Shown here piece by piece: positions 22,279 through 37,387 of a stretch of 64,000 nt of DNA; the stretch's first letter is position 1, and every line of letters begins with the position of its first letter. The position numbers were made by a program, and so were the translations under genes. The DNA is from Pisolithus tinctorius. Lineage: Eukaryota > Basidiomycota > Agaricomycetes > Boletales > Pisolithaceae. Where the stretch lies: the NCBI GenBank assembly GCA_024663395.1, contig JANFAH010000054.1:186001-250000 (forward strand). The letters are read 5' to 3'. The notes under the pieces were generated by a model. It did not search any database. It saw only the letters and a program-made list of their open reading frames with translations, and was not told the origin of the DNA.

Positions 22279-23610
22279 ATGTTGCCCCTCAACCCTGGAT
22301 GGTCGTCATTTGTGATGCTGGTGACAGGTTTGCTTTCTGTACATCTGTTGAGGGCAACTGCCCAGCAGACGACAGCTGTCTGTTTGTCACAATACGACTG
22401 GGTACGTACTGGACACCTTTTCGTTGCGCTCAACGTCATTCGACTGGCACGCAGATGGGCAATAGCAAGGGTCAGAATCCCTGTCTTATTGCTGCCTACG
22501 TGCAAAGTGTCTGCTCTGGTGGTCGTAAGTTCCTGTTGTACGTGTCATGAATGTAACCCAGAATCTCTTTTCTTTAGAATATACTGTCTATTTGCTGAAT
22601 CCTAACACTTACTACGCTGCCCCCTCTGTCGATGAGGCAAATCCTTGCGAATGCAACACCGTGACATACTCCCTTATGAGTGCTTGCTCTATATGTCAAA
22701 ATCGTACCTACATCACGTAAGAGTTCCGTGCTACATACTTTCCAATTGCGCATCACATTCACTCGTTGTGCATTGCAGCTGGAGTTCCTGGTCTGACAAC
22801 TGCTCGACGATCTACATTGGGTGTGGAACACATAAGTTCGCCTGAGTTTCCCTATCTAACACGTCTGTCGTGCAGATACCCAGAGAGCATTCCCAGCGGC
22901 ACGACAATACCAGAGTGGGCTTATCAGAATGTTATTGTGTGTTCTTTGTTCCATATTTTCTTCTCTCGTTCTCTAACCCGTCATAGACGAGTGATGATTT
23001 CAATGTCACCCTTGCCCGAGTAGTCGGGGGTGAGTTGGTTCCGAACAGGGCTCTCGGTACACTGACAGTCCTCCAGACAGCCCCGAATCGACAGCCACCG
23101 AAGCAGCAACCACTACTTCCACCATCTCCACCTCTACAAGCCTAGCTGCTTCTCTCACTTCAGCACCAAGCACCTCCGCATCGTTAACCTCACTCCAAAG
23201 TACTCCGAAATCCAGCAATTCAGGCGCAATTGTGGGAGGCGCAGTTGGTGGTGCAGTCGGACTTGCAGTCATCGCCGCTCTAGCAAGATGGTTCTTCTCC
23301 CATCGCCGTCAACAGGTAACGCCATCCAATGCTACGGGCGACGGAACAGCACCCGGAGTGGCCAGCAGCACATGCCCACTCACTTCCACTGTCACTCAAC
23401 CGTTGCTCTATGTGAGTTGTTATGTCGTTGCGGTTATACTGTTACTCAAATACCGTCTGCCAGGACCCGTCTAATCCTAACACGTTCCCTACCTCCCCGG
23501 CTATGCAAGCGTTCTATTCCAATGGCCGTCAACATTCATCATTTCCGTCAAGCTTAAATACCTCTCAAGGCAAGCATCCTGGCGGCTATACTGGTACTCC
23601 AGAACTTTAA
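22279..23610 (+). CDS. Single-pass membrane protein with cysteine-rich ectodomain
   Basis: Eight exons: 22279-22401, 22455-22521, 22578-22716, 22779-22820, 22876-22936, 22987-23029, 23077-23411, 23464-23610; 318 residues. A hydrophobic N-terminal segment (VMLVTGLLSVHLLRATA) acts as signal peptide. The ectodomain carries about ten cysteines, with motifs NPCECNTVTYSLMSACSICQ, WSSWSDNCSTIY and YPESIPSGTTIPEWAY. A Ser/Thr-rich stalk, one transmembrane helix (AIVGGAVGGAVGLAVIAALA) with an Arg stop-transfer, and a short cytosolic tail follow. This architecture recurs in many copies in Agaricomycete genomes, with no assigned function; a surface sensor or wall-linked role is a guess. It lies about 0.4 kb downstream of the secreted protein gene on the same strand. 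Confidence 0.78.
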
Positions 23611-26503
23611 GTCGGCTGTCTATTTTTTAATACTTAACTCCCTGCTATCCTGTTTCACTTCGAATCTCTCGGTCTCAGGTGCTCCCAATGCTAAGCAGCT
23701 GTAGAAGGTAGTTCCACGGGTGGTTTCTCACAGGATATTAGTTATTTATGTAGATAGCGCGTGGCGCAGTTGTCTAATGGCATGTGAACAGCACCAAGCA
23801 TACTCAATTGTCGACGTGTACATAAAAGTCGGAAAATGCATAGTTAGGACTCTGGAACCGAGAAGAATCGCCCAAACTTGAGGTCAACGGAAGAAGGACG
23901 AAAGTGCACAAAGTAAGAGGGACCGTACACACGTTGTTGCTATCTTGAGACCGGAAGGTGCCGATGAACGTCCAGACACACGTATCAAGCTCACCTACAT
24001 AATACTACTTCGCCATGTGCTGAATGACAGCCCGCACTTACTGAAACAAAAAGGCCTGCCAGGTAAGTCACGAGTCAGCACGAGTTGGATGCAACGAGTG
24101 CATACGATTTATTGATAGGATGGCTCAGTATGGATATATCCATCCAGCACGTGTTGCAAGCACACCAGCTTACCTGGGTAATCGCTGTGCATACTGCCGA
24201 CGTACTGAAGAGCATATCTTCGGTTTTGGTCTAACAGTTAGGCGAACAGCAGTCTGGCCCTTTGTAGTGGCATTCAGTATCCAGATTAGTATGTCTGAAT
24301 GCCATCGCAGCGTGCAATAGGGCCTGTCCAGACCAACCGAGATACTTCATGCACACGGCATCTTGAGCAACGCCGCAGCTACGGACCACAGAACTGAGTT
24401 TGGCAAAATCGGGAGGCTGCAGAAGTACCGCGTATCAGCGGGGTGCAGGAGGCATCACGCTGGTTAAGTCGTGGTGCAAAAGCCCGCTAACCGTAGTTTG
24501 ACTGTTGCCCACGAAAAATGAGTTGAAGAGGTCTACGAGTCCACAATGACTAGTAGTCCGACGCCTGTAACAAGTGCCAATTAGATGTGCTACTCAGCGT
24601 GCATCTCGTCCCGTCTTGTCGCGTACGAACAGAGCAATCCCATGGCTAAAGTGACTTACCTGAGCCAACGCGCTTCAAATCGTTTGAAGACGGGTAGCAT
24701 TGACATGCTGTGTTATGATAGTCATCGCTCCCCAGACTCGACTCCGACGAAAAAGAAGCGAGGGGGATCGCACGACTCCCATTGGCCTCGCCTCCACAGT
24801 TTCTACTGCACACCATAGACTTCTGAACGCTATCGAGGACTAGCCGATACGGTGCGTGGACTCCACTCAGTATAGTCACGCTTTTGCTCACCAAGTCGAG
24901 TTTGGCATGAAATAGTGGCTCTTTTCCTCGCACGTTCGTTTGTTCCACCCGTGCAGGGATGAAACTGTGCACGACTTTTGGTGCAGTCAATTGAGTATGT
25001 GCTCGGTAAGGACTAGCAGTCTAAGCTCGAGCTATCCCGTTAAAAGCCTAAGTTGCAGGTATGTTCGTCCCTGGTCGTGCATACAATAGTAATGATTTCT
25101 GGGAGCCGTACTGTGGGCTCCACCTTCATTCACTTCGTTTCCCCTTACCATGAGAGGTTACAGACGCATCGGGACTCGCACCGAGCCAACCAGGCACAAT
25201 ACAGTCGAGCAATATGTCACCTGAACAACATGCTTTTTCCTGTCAAGGCCGGAAAGTTCCTAAACCCGTCCCTCGACCAAACTCTCTCCATATGTACGTT
25301 GACTAACCAGGCATGTAACTGCGTATCAGCGTTTCCAAGAAAAGCTGCGGCAGGTCGGGCACATCCGTGGGCTGTCGCCGACCAAAATCATTGGAACTTC
25401 CAACATGCCAACTGTATCAGCCCCTGGCTCTTGTTATGTTACGTACAAAGTACGCAGAACGAATTTCTTCCTTGTTGAGTCGTTGCACGCGACGCAGCGG
25501 TGATCATTGTGGTCACTGTTGGATACTAAGCGACCATGCTGTGGACACAGCTCGACCACTTCTGCAATACAGCCATCGGATGGTGCCCATATGGATTCTT
25601 CCAGAACCTTTCTCCTTGGGAAGAAGCGGACTTAAAAAATCGTGAGACCAAGGTGCTCCGACCCAGCCATTACAAACATGTGTTTTACGCTGCCATTCCA
25701 AATCTGTTTGGCTGCTCTCGTGCCTCACTCCTGTGCTTTCACAGCCGAGATCGAAGTGTATTAGGCACTGATTGGTCGAGTTTTATGAACATTGACACCT
25801 GCGACGACACACTGGTTGACTTCATACACATACACTACATGCAGCGACAGCATCCAGCCTGAAACAGGGAACTTCGTTGGGCATGATTGCGATCCTCGCA
25901 GATCCCCGGTTGGATGTCGACATTGATGCTCCCCACGCACTTGGAGTACTTGAAATGTCGTTAGGGAATGGTCAAACCGCCCATCCTGCTTTGGTACCAC
26001 CCTGACATACTTAGGGAGACCATGCTACTGGGACCGCGCCGACGGTGAGGATGATCTCATTTCGCACCAGATTGCACCATTGGTCATCTGACCATTCGGA
26101 AACCAGTGCGGAACTAGCGTGTGGGTCGTCTCATTTCGAAGTCTTCCGTCCAAATATCCTAGACCGCACGCGCATACCTCAACTTGGTAGTGATTCATTT
26201 TGATCTCTACCGTAAGTACTGATGCTATGCGTGCGTTCGACTACCCAATCCGGTCGTTAGTCGCGTTCGCTCCAGCTCCGCTTCCCCGTTGACGGAAGTG
26301 GTGACCAAATCGACCTCTTTATGAATATATGACTACCCAATTTCCATGGCATCACTAGCAAGAACCTGGGTCTTGATCATCGATCATCATTATTCGAAGG
26401 TGGAACTTGGCCGGTCATTGCTACTGTCAAAACGTACAGTTGCGGACAGTCAAAGTTGTTCGCACTTCAGGGGGCGAAGTTTTTCCCCACGATTTTTTTT
26501 TGG

Positions 26504-26524
26504 CCCGCCAAAATTTTGGGCGGG
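26504..26524. repeat. AAAATTTT-centred inverted repeat, copy 1
   Basis: CCCGCC-AAAATTTT-GGGCGGG forms a near-perfect palindrome of 21 bp with one extra G, directly after a run of nine T. A related copy is at 27021. It could be a hairpin terminus or internal part of a degenerate element. Confidence 0.5.
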
Positions 26525-27020
26525 ACGAGTGGTACCTAGACATCGATTTTGGAGATGGGGATAGCCACATACAGTGCGGTTCAGTCCTTAAATCCAGCAG
26601 TGGGTGGTGTAGATATGGATTTTTCAAGTACATAGTTATGTCTAGGGATGTGACCTACACTGGACTGTCATTGGGTTATGGTGACCACCAGGTGCAGGCC
26701 TTATTCATAGATTCATGGCCTGCAAATTATTGTATCAATTGTATATTATGTACCTATAACAAAACTATTCAAGGCAATGCATGGTGATGGCTGAGTAGGA
26801 CTATCAGATGAGTCGTCGTGAGTTATCAATACACGCTGTGACATCGCACACTGGTCAGGTGCTAGCGTGGATGACATAATTTTTCATTACCATATTTGGG
26901 AAGTACTCACTAAATTACTGATTTTTTGAGGAGTTTACCTTGACGAAATTACACACTACCAGTGAAAAGGAGTCGATTGGTAAACTTTTCATAATTTTAG
27001 CGGTTTTTTTTTGGGGGGGA

Positions 27021-27035
27021 CCGCCAAAATTTTGG
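27021..27035. repeat. AAAATTTT-centred motif, copy 2
   Basis: CCGCCAAAATTTTGG, preceded by a T-run and a G-run in the same order as copy 1, 0.5 kb away. The right arm is shorter (GGC). The shared order of T-run, G/C block and palindrome makes chance less likely. Confidence 0.45.
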
Positions 27036-27815
27036 CTGTTCCCAAACTTGTTTGTACATTTACCAAAATTCCGCTCGTGCAAAACCCTTCTATTGGCCAC
27101 AAATAAGCATATAATCTACACAAAAAGTGAATCTCCAGCAGTTTGTGGTTTCAAAAAAAAAATTCAATCTTCCAAATTTGTTGACTTTGACTGCCCGCAA
27201 CTGTAGCTCGTTTTACCATCTGGGCAAGATTTCAAGTCCTGCGCTTGACGCCACCTTGGGAAACCCCCGAAAGACCGATCGGTCGTGCTATGCCGCGCAG
27301 ATGTTATTCATACTATATCCGACCGCGCAGCAGGGTTAAGTTACAAACAACTGTTACTGATTAATTTGCCTGCCCGTACCTCCACGGGGCTAACGGAACG
27401 CGCATTCCAGAATCCGGAGTGTGCACCACAGGGTGTAAGAACGGCGTGTAGTACATAATTCGCGTGTTTGCATACAATCCGAAATTCAGTTGTCTGCCGG
27501 TCGAGCCATCCGTGCACACCGGCGGCGTTCTGGTCAGAAGCAACATCATTCTCATGTTCGCGGGTAAGCCGAGCCAAAAACACGATGCACGGCAATAATT
27601 ATAGGCATCGGAATACAGTATAATTCGCCTCCCCTCTTCCACGACCTCTCACGACCCCTGTATACCCCGCGTTCCCAATAAATTGCAAAGACATATTTTT
27701 GCCGAGGGTGCTATCGGCCCGATACCTGCTCCACAAAAATCAAATCGCGAAGTAAAAACTATATGGCACGCGCACTTCGCCCGCAGTGATGTTCTTTGTA
27801 TCCCTGCGCCAGTGG

Positions 27816-29342
27816 TTAAGACCACCCGATGAGTTCCCGCATCTCTTTGACCCCGACAACCCCCTTCACGTCCGTTCTCTGCGGGTCGAGGGCAACACAG
27901 ATGGCCTCAGCCACGTGATCAACGTGTATCGGGGGTATGGTAAGCGCATTGGCCATCGAGTTCAGGGTCGTGGCCAATCCGGAATTTGGGAACGTGGTCG
28001 ATGACGATGACGGGGAAGTACCGGGTCTTGTGTGTTCGTGCGCTTCCCTCGAAGAGGAAGAAGTCGATGAGAACTTTGACCCAAGCATGCGCAGCACCGA
28101 AGACGGCGTTGGAACGCCTGTCGGAATTCTGGCGTGCAGGGAAGCTGACAAATCGATCAGCGCAGCGAATGGAGAAACCAATGGTCTTTGGTGAGCGTGA
28201 TACACGAGGCCTAATATTTCGGAGACGGGGAAGAAGACGAAAAAACGAATACGAGCGTCACTCAGTTTTCTCAGAACAAAGGGAAGCGAGAAAAAAATTT
28301 ACTTGGTCTGATGAATACAGCACGAAACCTCGGGTGATCTTGCAGAAGGTGGCTTATCCGCTGTTCTGCCTCGTGCTTGGTTTGAATGTAGCGTGCCGGA
28401 ACGATGGGCTGGGATATGTCCTCGGCCGAGATGTACACGAAAGGGCGGACCGGAGCGGATTCAGGGGTCTTATCCTTGTCGTGGTTGGCGGGTTTGCTTG
28501 CTACAAATGTCTCGCATACCCGAAGGGCTACAGGCCGAACGGGAAGGAGTCATAAAGGCGGATGAAAGCGTCGCATGCACATACACATGTTGGGGTGCTG
28601 TCAATTTCACGAAAGAACAGAAGGGCCACAAACCAGAATCTCGATTTAGGACCTCGTAGGTGCCCTTCCCTGCAACCCCACTCGCAGGTCCGAACGAGGA
28701 ATCCGTCGCGCGATCTCTTCCATTTGAGAATGCCGCGAAGAGCTTCGGGATGTCTCCACGGGCCAATGCACCCTTGTAACTACGGTCTTCGAGAAGAATA
28801 CCGATGGTGTGCACGACGCCATCGACGTTCGGAAGGAGGTCGGCATATGTCTCCGGGACGAGCGCATCTGCCTTTCGCCACTCTACCTGCGTTAAGCGAA
28901 ATTCGAGGAACGGTAGTGACGGAATAACACGCGGTTTAGAGTCATCAGTGTTAGCTCTTTTACAAGGTCCGAACAAAGAGGGAAAAAAAGAATGCGATAC
29001 AGGAAGTAATGAACAGCCATGAGACAACAAAGAAGAAAAAAGACAAAGAGAAGAGAACGTGCGGCATACTTTTGACACCCACGCAGGGGCATGGCCTTTT
29101 GGGGTTCGGTATGGTCTTCCCGATGAGCTGTGGGCGGTTGAATGACGGGGTTGTTCGCACTGTCTGGGAGAATTCCAAGACTGACCTGATACTGGTCACC
29201 TGGATGCCCCTCGCGAGGGCCGCCCTGCATACTGCAGAGCCTGTTCGGTATTAACGTGGTTACGTATGGAATAAAGCGACCAAAACTTGCCAATAAACCC
29301 ATTACCGCCGACCACAAGGATCTTTTGCACAAGGGGTTCCAT
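27816..29342 (-). CDS. COQ11: Coq11-like NAD(P)-binding Rossmann (atypical SDR) mitochondrial protein
   Basis: Six exons: 29291-29342, 29186-29240, 29070-29127, 28634-28886, 28303-28527, 27816-28210; 345 residues. The N terminus reads KILVVGGNGFIGSAVCRAAL, the dinucleotide-binding GxxGxxG loop, completed across the first intron. Next come VEWRKADAL, VDGVVHTIGILLE, then RDSALRVCETF, VYISAED and the substrate-side RYIQTKHEAEQRI (YxxxK), ending with IPPIHVDHVAEAI. This is the pattern of yeast YLR290C/Coq11 and the NDUFA9-like family, linked to coenzyme Q synthesis at the inner mitochondrial membrane. The first intron starts with GC (ATTG/GCAAGT). The intron 28887-29069 is unusually long (183 nt) for this window. 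Confidence 0.82.
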
Positions 29343-29909
29343 TTGAAACGTGGCTCGTACACTGGGCGGTGATGATGAAAATGATTGATTTTGTTGTTAA
29401 AGAAGTCGTATCGAGGGGAACCCTTACATTCCGTACGCGCTACGTCACACCGTAAAGTGCATAATTGCGGCTTCATTAGCTTCATTGTTCTCAAGGGCTG
29501 CGGACGGAGAATTTGAAAAAATAGCATGCGTTTCTATTCGTAATACGTGAATGGTAAAGCTAATGTCGCCCTGCGCCGTTCTATATGTAGCAACACGACC
29601 CGGAGGTCCATAACAGTATGTAGAGCTAGCTATCAACATGTATGGACAAGCGCCTGCGTGCAAAGACAAGATAGACGATAAGAAGAATAGGGAAGTTGAT
29701 AGGACATGTAAAAAGAATAGGAGCTGCTAGCGGAGGTGGTGAGCGACGGTCTATTGCCACCAGGGATGTTCGTGTAAGCCACCATCGTCAAGATGGATTA
29801 CCCACCTCCAACGGGGTCTAGCCCCGCCACTGTTACCATGAACAAAAAAAAAAAAATACAAAAAAGACAGAAAAATTGGATTCAAACATCATTTTGATAT
29901 GGGGCTCCA

Positions 29910-31116
29910 TTAGACGTATTGCCAGGCAACTAAAAACATCAGTTAGCCGACGAAATGATGGGCGCAAAGCATCGAGCACTCACTCGCTACCTCCCCCTCT
30001 GAGAGAGAAGCGATGGCCTCGAAGGCAGCAACGGAGAGATCGATGGAGTTTGCATTGGCACAGGTGGGGCAGTCATCAGCGACAGTCACCGTAACCATCG
30101 CTCCGGTGTTTATGTTGGTGATCTGGACTTGCATGCCGCAAAGGGGAGAACCGTTGCCAGAGTCGCCAAAGAGTGCTTGGTCTAGGGGAAGATTGTGATT
30201 TATCAGACAACGAGGAGAGCGTAGCGAGATCACATACCCATGGCACAGATGTAGTCCGAGTCGGAGTGGACTTGACCACACGCGCCAGCATTGCCATTCT
30301 GGTAGAAGTAGGTAGCGCTGCGGGAGTCACGTGATCAACTGTTGATGTGAATACGGGAACGATTCACTCACTATCCACCGTAGTTCAGGCTACTCGAAGT
30401 CATTGAGTTGCCAGAGGTCGCCGCCGGCTGTGCGGTGGAACTGGTCGTAGTGGTCGGCTTGCCCTGGACGTTGGCTGGTGCCTGGGTAGGAGTGGGGGTG
30501 GGGGTAGTCGTAGACGGGGTAGAAGTGGGTGTGGGTGTGGGGGTAGGGGTGGTCTCTCCGGCAGGCTGAGGGGTAGGAGTAGTCTCTGCGGCAGGCTGAG
30601 GGGTAGGAGTAGTCTCTGTGGCAGGCTGAGCGGTAGGGCTCATAGCCGGACTGGATGCTGGTGTTTCGTCACCACAACCATCATCAGTACCAGTAGGAGT
30701 AGCAGAGGGGGAAGCAGAACCAGTGACGGGTTCGCCATTGCTACAAGTTGTGTTAGAGGGCTGCTGGCAGTCCGAGGGAAGGGACGAGGCCGATTGACTA
30801 GCCTGATGTGTATTGAGTGAGTGAGTGGAGGACAGTCAAATGCTGAGGATGGCATACCTGCAGAGGATGGCAGCACGTGTCGAAGAAAGAGGTACCGTGC
30901 TGGTACTGGCATCCTACGGCCAGGTAGCGGCAGTGGTAGGTATCATAGGGCTGACGGCTAAGGTGAGTGGCGGGTAAGGTGGGCGACAGACAAGACAAGC
31001 ACCTCAAGAGCACTTGTATCCCAGCCCTGCGGGGGTGTCGCGCGAGGAACGACAAGGGCATTGACTTGTGCGATGCCAGCAAAGACAAAGGCAAGAGAGT
31101 AGATGGAAGTGAACAT
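29910..31116 (-). CDS. Secreted barwin/RlpA-like (expansin-like) protein with Thr/Pro linker
   Basis: Six exons: 31003-31116, 30858-30950, 30372-30802, 30238-30317, 29984-30181, 29910-29929; 311 residues. MFTSIYSLAFVFAGIAQVNA is a signal peptide. A Cys-containing block (LEPYDTYHCRYLAVGC, TSFFDTCCHPL) is followed by a roughly 140-residue Ser/Thr/Pro-rich stretch with repeated TTPTPQPA units. The C-terminal double-psi beta-barrel reads ATYFYQNGNAGACGQ, SPLCGMQVQITN, TVTVADDCPTCANANSIDLS and ends GEVAIAWQYV. Such expansin-like/RlpA-like proteins are extracellular and thought to act on plant or fungal wall polysaccharides without hydrolysis. The conserved barrel Asp (ADDC) is present. Confidence 0.84.
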
Positions 31117-31454
31117 GGCGAAAGAAGGGAAGTTGGGAAGGGAGGGGGGGTGAAGAGAACGACGGCCGACCGAGCTGTGGGATTAAATATTGTCAATCAG
31201 AGTACGGGAGAGGGGGAAGTGAGGGGGGCTGAGCTGGGCACCAGCTTACCGGAATGAAAACGGCGAGGAAAACGTCAAGAAATGAGAAGAAAAAAGGGAT
31301 GCAGACGGCGATTGTCTGTGCGATCCTCCCCTTTAATCCCCCTCTTTGTCATCCTAATATTATCATTTTATTATTATTATCATTATTTATTATATATTTT
31401 TTATTCTCCCTTCCCACGGCAATTCCCCTCGCCTCTCTCCCTCACTACTACGCC

Positions 31455-32716
31455 ATGGGTAGGGCATCACAGTCCTGGCATGCACGCGTCAATACTGACA
31501 TCCCACCAGCCGACTACAACCAAAATCCATTCGCATCCACCCACTCGCTCGATGCAAACCCCTTCGACGACCCCGCGCCCGCTCAGAACAAGACCGCACG
31601 GCAGCGTGACCTCGAACAAAGGGAGCGCGACCTGGAGAGACGCGAACAGGAGCTCAACCAGCGAGCTGAACACATCAGAACACACGGCAGAAACAACTGG
31701 CCCCCATGTCTGTCCTTCTCTTCCCCGTCCTTCTCCGCGTGCTCACAAGACCCTTAGTCTTCCCGCTGATATTTCATTCCATCCCTGAAGAAATCCCCGA
31801 AGCCTCGAGACCCCTCATAACCCGTCTCTACCAATTATGGCTCGCCCTCTTCGCAGCTTTGATCGTAAACATGATCGCATGCATCTTCCTCCTCGTTGCA
31901 GGATCATCAGACGGCGGAAAAGACTTGGGCGGTAGCATAGGGTATCGTATTTCCGCTCTCTCATCGCGGACATATGTGTAACTCACCCCTCACCACAAGC
32001 TACCTCCTAATAATTACCCCTCTCTCCTTTCTGCTGTGGTATAGGTGAGGCCCATTCCATACCTTCAGCACACGGCCCCGCTCATTTTCCACGCGCAGAC
32101 CAATATACAATGGCTACATGAAGGTTGTGCTGCTCCCCTCCTCCGCTACTCACTTCCGCTAATCCCCGCTTGTAGGAGCAAGCCTTGTATTACTGTCCGC
32201 ACTTCTTTCATCGCTTTCGTCGCCGCGTCGCAACTCATATATCTTCTTCCCAGACATCTTCTTTTTCTTCTGCGGTTTCCATCTGCTTTTCAGCATTTAC
32301 ATGTGCGTATATGCGACCCGCAGAAGCGGAGCGGTCATCTCATGCCTCCCCACCAGGGTCATCGGTATCCCCAGTACTGGTTCAGCCGGTCTCATTCAGA
32401 CCATTCAAATGTATGCGTCCGGCCACTGGGCTGCGGGCATCCTTGGCACGGTCGCTACCGTCGGCTGGTCAGTGCAGGGCCTGGGGTTAGCATACTACTA
32501 CCGTCAGGTACGGTGTCCGAGCCCGCAGTCACGTCTGACAACAACTAAACCTTTCATCCAGATATGGAACCATCACAACACAGCAGGTCACACCGTCGAC
32601 AAGGTATGTACATCATCGTTGCGACCCTGCCTTTCCCCCGCCACCTCACTTACATATTTCAGGCCAAGGCAGAGCTGGCGAGTCACGGAGCCAAATCGTA
32701 CTTTACCCGTGGATGA
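31455..32716 (+). CDS. SCAMP-family secretory carrier membrane protein
   Basis: Nine exons: 31455-31707, 31758-31941, 32000-32044, 32099-32123, 32176-32194, 32254-32302, 32357-32507, 32562-32603, 32663-32716; 273 residues. The N-terminal cytosolic part has two NPF motifs (NQNPFAS, DANPFDD) that in animals bind EH-domain endocytic proteins, then a coiled coil rich in RDLEQRERDLERRE. The membrane core follows: LWLALFAALIVNMIACIFLL, YLLIITPLSFLLWYRPIYNG, YYYIFFFFCGFHLLFSIYM and GIPSTGSAGLIQTIQM, with WAAGILGTVATVGWSVQGLG as the fourth helix, then YYYRQIWNHHNTAGH. The second helix appears only if the 45-nt exon 3 is recognised. Expected in post-Golgi and endosomal membranes. Confidence 0.9.
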
Positions 32717-32954
32717 TCGATGATTATTATGTCTTTACACTCGTGTACCCCTCCATGTATGCCCGGTCTGAGACAATTGATGATTAATGGCAAATGCCCG
32801 TCGGGGTTTGAAAATGACGCATCAATCTCAGCATTCTAAGCACACTCTTTTCTACAACCACCACCTTGGTCTGTGTGTCTCGTCCTGTTCATCGCCGTCG
32901 TCGTCGGCACTGACCACCACCGTTTTACAGCCTGAAAAGCCCTAAAACATAAAA

Positions 32955-32963
32955 TATATAAAA
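32955..32963 (+). promoter_or_regulatory. TATA-like element upstream of PAB1
   Basis: TATATAAAA lies 147 bp upstream of the PAB1 start codon in the 393-bp interval after SCAMP. It is a plausible core promoter site if the PAB1 leader is about 100 nt. Confidence 0.4.
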
Positions 32964-33109
32964 ACTTAACAAAAAAGCGGTTCTAGAGTCGCCTCTTGTG
33001 TCCGTCTCATCTCGTTGATCTCTATTCGGCTTGGCCATGCTTATCCACGTTCCCTAGTCAAAGAAAAAGTACTCAAGCAGTAACGACCCCACAAACCCAG
33101 AAAAAAAAC

Positions 33110-35428
<2,319 letters not shown>

Positions 35429-35929
35429 AAGATTACTGGAGGAGGCGGAGGCGGTGGGTGATAGTGGTTAGTGCTTCTGAGCAGCGGCTGGCTGCTCGTC
35501 CCTTCCTTTTTACTGTTTTCTTGCAACAAGAGTAGGGTTGGTCCTCCGTGACCTCTGCCTTTGCGCCGAGTGTCCGTTGAATTCTGGGTATTGGTGGTGG
35601 TCGTTCCTTTGTGTACTACTAAAGGAACCGAGGTTGATACAACTGCTTCTATCTCAAATGTGGTTTGAAACGGTCGGATTTCCCATCAAACATCGTACGA
35701 AGGTAAGATCCAAGGCTAACATGTGTGGAATGGTAAGTGAGCGGTAGTTGTACATACATGAACATAGTGACTGGAAAGCATAAACCCTAAGACATGACAG
35801 AATGTGAGGTAATATTATGGATGATGTACAGGGAGTGCAGGTAGGGTATGGTACTTTTTTTTTTTTCTTTTTGGCAGCCAAAGGAATGAATTGTCCGAAA
35901 ACCGATGCAAAGTGTGAAGATAATAACAG
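35429..35929. other. Convergent 3' interval between PAB1 and methyltransferase gene
   Basis: About 500 bp between two stop codons on opposite strands. It should hold both 3' UTRs. A T-run lies near 35860. No open frame of interest. Confidence 0.5.
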
Positions 35930-37325
35930 TCACAAAGAAGTCGCCTTTTTGATAGCATGAACAATGTGGAGTCGAGCAGATGGACGAACGAGTGGATAGT
36001 AGAGGTCCTGATGAGCTTCTTCGATGAGTTTCTTAGCCTCCCACTCCTTCATGCCGGCTGAAAGGAAAAGGGGTTTAAGGGCCGGGAGCATGATATCGTA
36101 ATCCATCCACGCCAACTGGCCGATGGTAAGAGCGGTAGGATCTACGTGACAGGTGAGCGCTCTGTGTCCCAGCGTTTGAGTTTATTCTTAACCTTTTGGC
36201 CAGAAACCTATGGGAATGTTGCCTTCTTGGGTGACTACCCTGTCGAAAGCGCGCGTGTTCGTAAGGAGTGTCGAAAGCTGCGAAGGCACCTTGACGTCGA
36301 TTCCCTTGTCACGAAGGCACTGTGCGTAGGCTTCCCACAAAGCGAACCAGCCTCGCATGCCGGAGGGCTGCCCGGATCGGGTCAGCTCGGTAGCCGTTTT
36401 CCCATCTGCAATCGGTTCGGGATCTGGTTCGATCAGGATGACCAATCCGCCAGGTCGTAGCATGCGTGCGATCTCATTGAGAAAACGGGGAAAGTTCGAT
36501 ATCTGGCAGGCAACGATCAAATTCGTGAACTTTCCTTGAATATCGCGGGACAGGGCGCCTAAGAATGAAACCTTACTCCTGTATGCATGAATCTTGCATG
36601 AATGACGTCGAAGTGTTCATTGGGGTAAGGCAAAAAAAACTGATCCAGGTCGCAGAGCTCAAAACTACAAAATCGGTCGAACATGACATTTTATTAGCAT
36701 TGAGTGATGGGTGGCGGGGGGGCAAAAAATGCCGAGGTTGGGGCGAGACGCACGTGCAATTCTCTGGTACTTCGCTGGAGAGATAAGTAATTGGGTGAGT
36801 GGAGAGATGAAGCATAGGAAATAAGAGAATATGTACCGTGGTTGGATGGGGGCGAGGTCGACGCCAATCACCTCTGCAGTCGGAAACTCGTCTGCCAGGT
36901 CAATTGCCCTGTTTTTGGTGAGGAAGACGTAAATAGGTATACGGCCCGAACGAGTTGCGCTGGCGTCGGCTTACCAGAAACCGCCTCCGGTGCCGAGATC
37001 CAGGATGCGACAACGTTCCTTGCCCTCCCTGGGGGCAAGCACATCTTTCATCGGCCCAACATAGTTTTTTCCGTTAAAGAGAAACTTGAGTATTCTGTGG
37101 TGTAGCTCAGACCGCTAAGGGAGGAAGAGAGGGGTCGGGTCAAGGGACGCCATGCTCCAAGGAGAACGAACATACTCTGACTTCTTCCTCGTCAACGGGG
37201 AGCGGGTATGTTTGGCTGAGAACATTGAACCGTCTCCCATAGAGTTGGCAGAAGTACTCGGAGTCGTCCTCGCCGACGAAGGAGATCTGGTTGAGGGGAA
37301 ATACGACTGGGTAGTTGAGTCGCAT
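35930..37325 (-). CDS. Class I SAM-dependent methyltransferase
   Basis: Seven exons: 37176-37325, 36975-37114, 36837-36908, 36754-36774, 36577-36664, 36193-36502, 35930-36141; 330 residues. Motif I is CRILDLGTGGGFWAIDLADE, motif II EVIGVDLAPIQP, then CTFELCDLDQ, HFDVIHARFMHTG and LNEIARMLRPGGLVILIEP. This GVDLAP/LDQ arrangement is frequent in fungal methyltransferases resembling the LaeA/UMTA group and widely expanded in Agaricomycetes; the substrate is unknown. I chose the start at 37325 because a TATATAA box lies 63 bp upstream; the frame is open further, to another ATG at 37409 and one at 37550, but that would place the TATA box inside the coding region. Confidence 0.8.
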
Positions 37326-37387
37326 GAGCAAGCGCGGAAGAAACAAGTACCACCAAGTGTCATATACGAACCGGGGAGTTCCCAGTC

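Larger units (their letters stand above)
23611..27815. other. Gene-poor island of ~4.2 kb
   Basis: Many short frames occur but none joins into a credible protein. Two frames, at 25536-25862 and 26407-26787, share a loosely similar peptide (GWCPYGFFQN versus GWCRYGFFKY), and two copies of a poly-T plus CCGCCAAAATTTTGG motif lie 0.5 kb apart. These suggest decayed repeated DNA, but no terminal repeats, transposase or reverse transcriptase motif could be found. Confidence 0.45.

Noticed and set aside
28470..29078. 202-codon minus-strand frame in the Coq11-like gene
   Set aside because: It reads through the 183-nt intron; only its second half is exon 4 in the correct frame.
30371..30643. Tandem repeat or minisatellite in the barwin-like gene
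   Set aside because: The repeats encode the in-frame Thr/Pro linker of the secreted protein and are explained by it.
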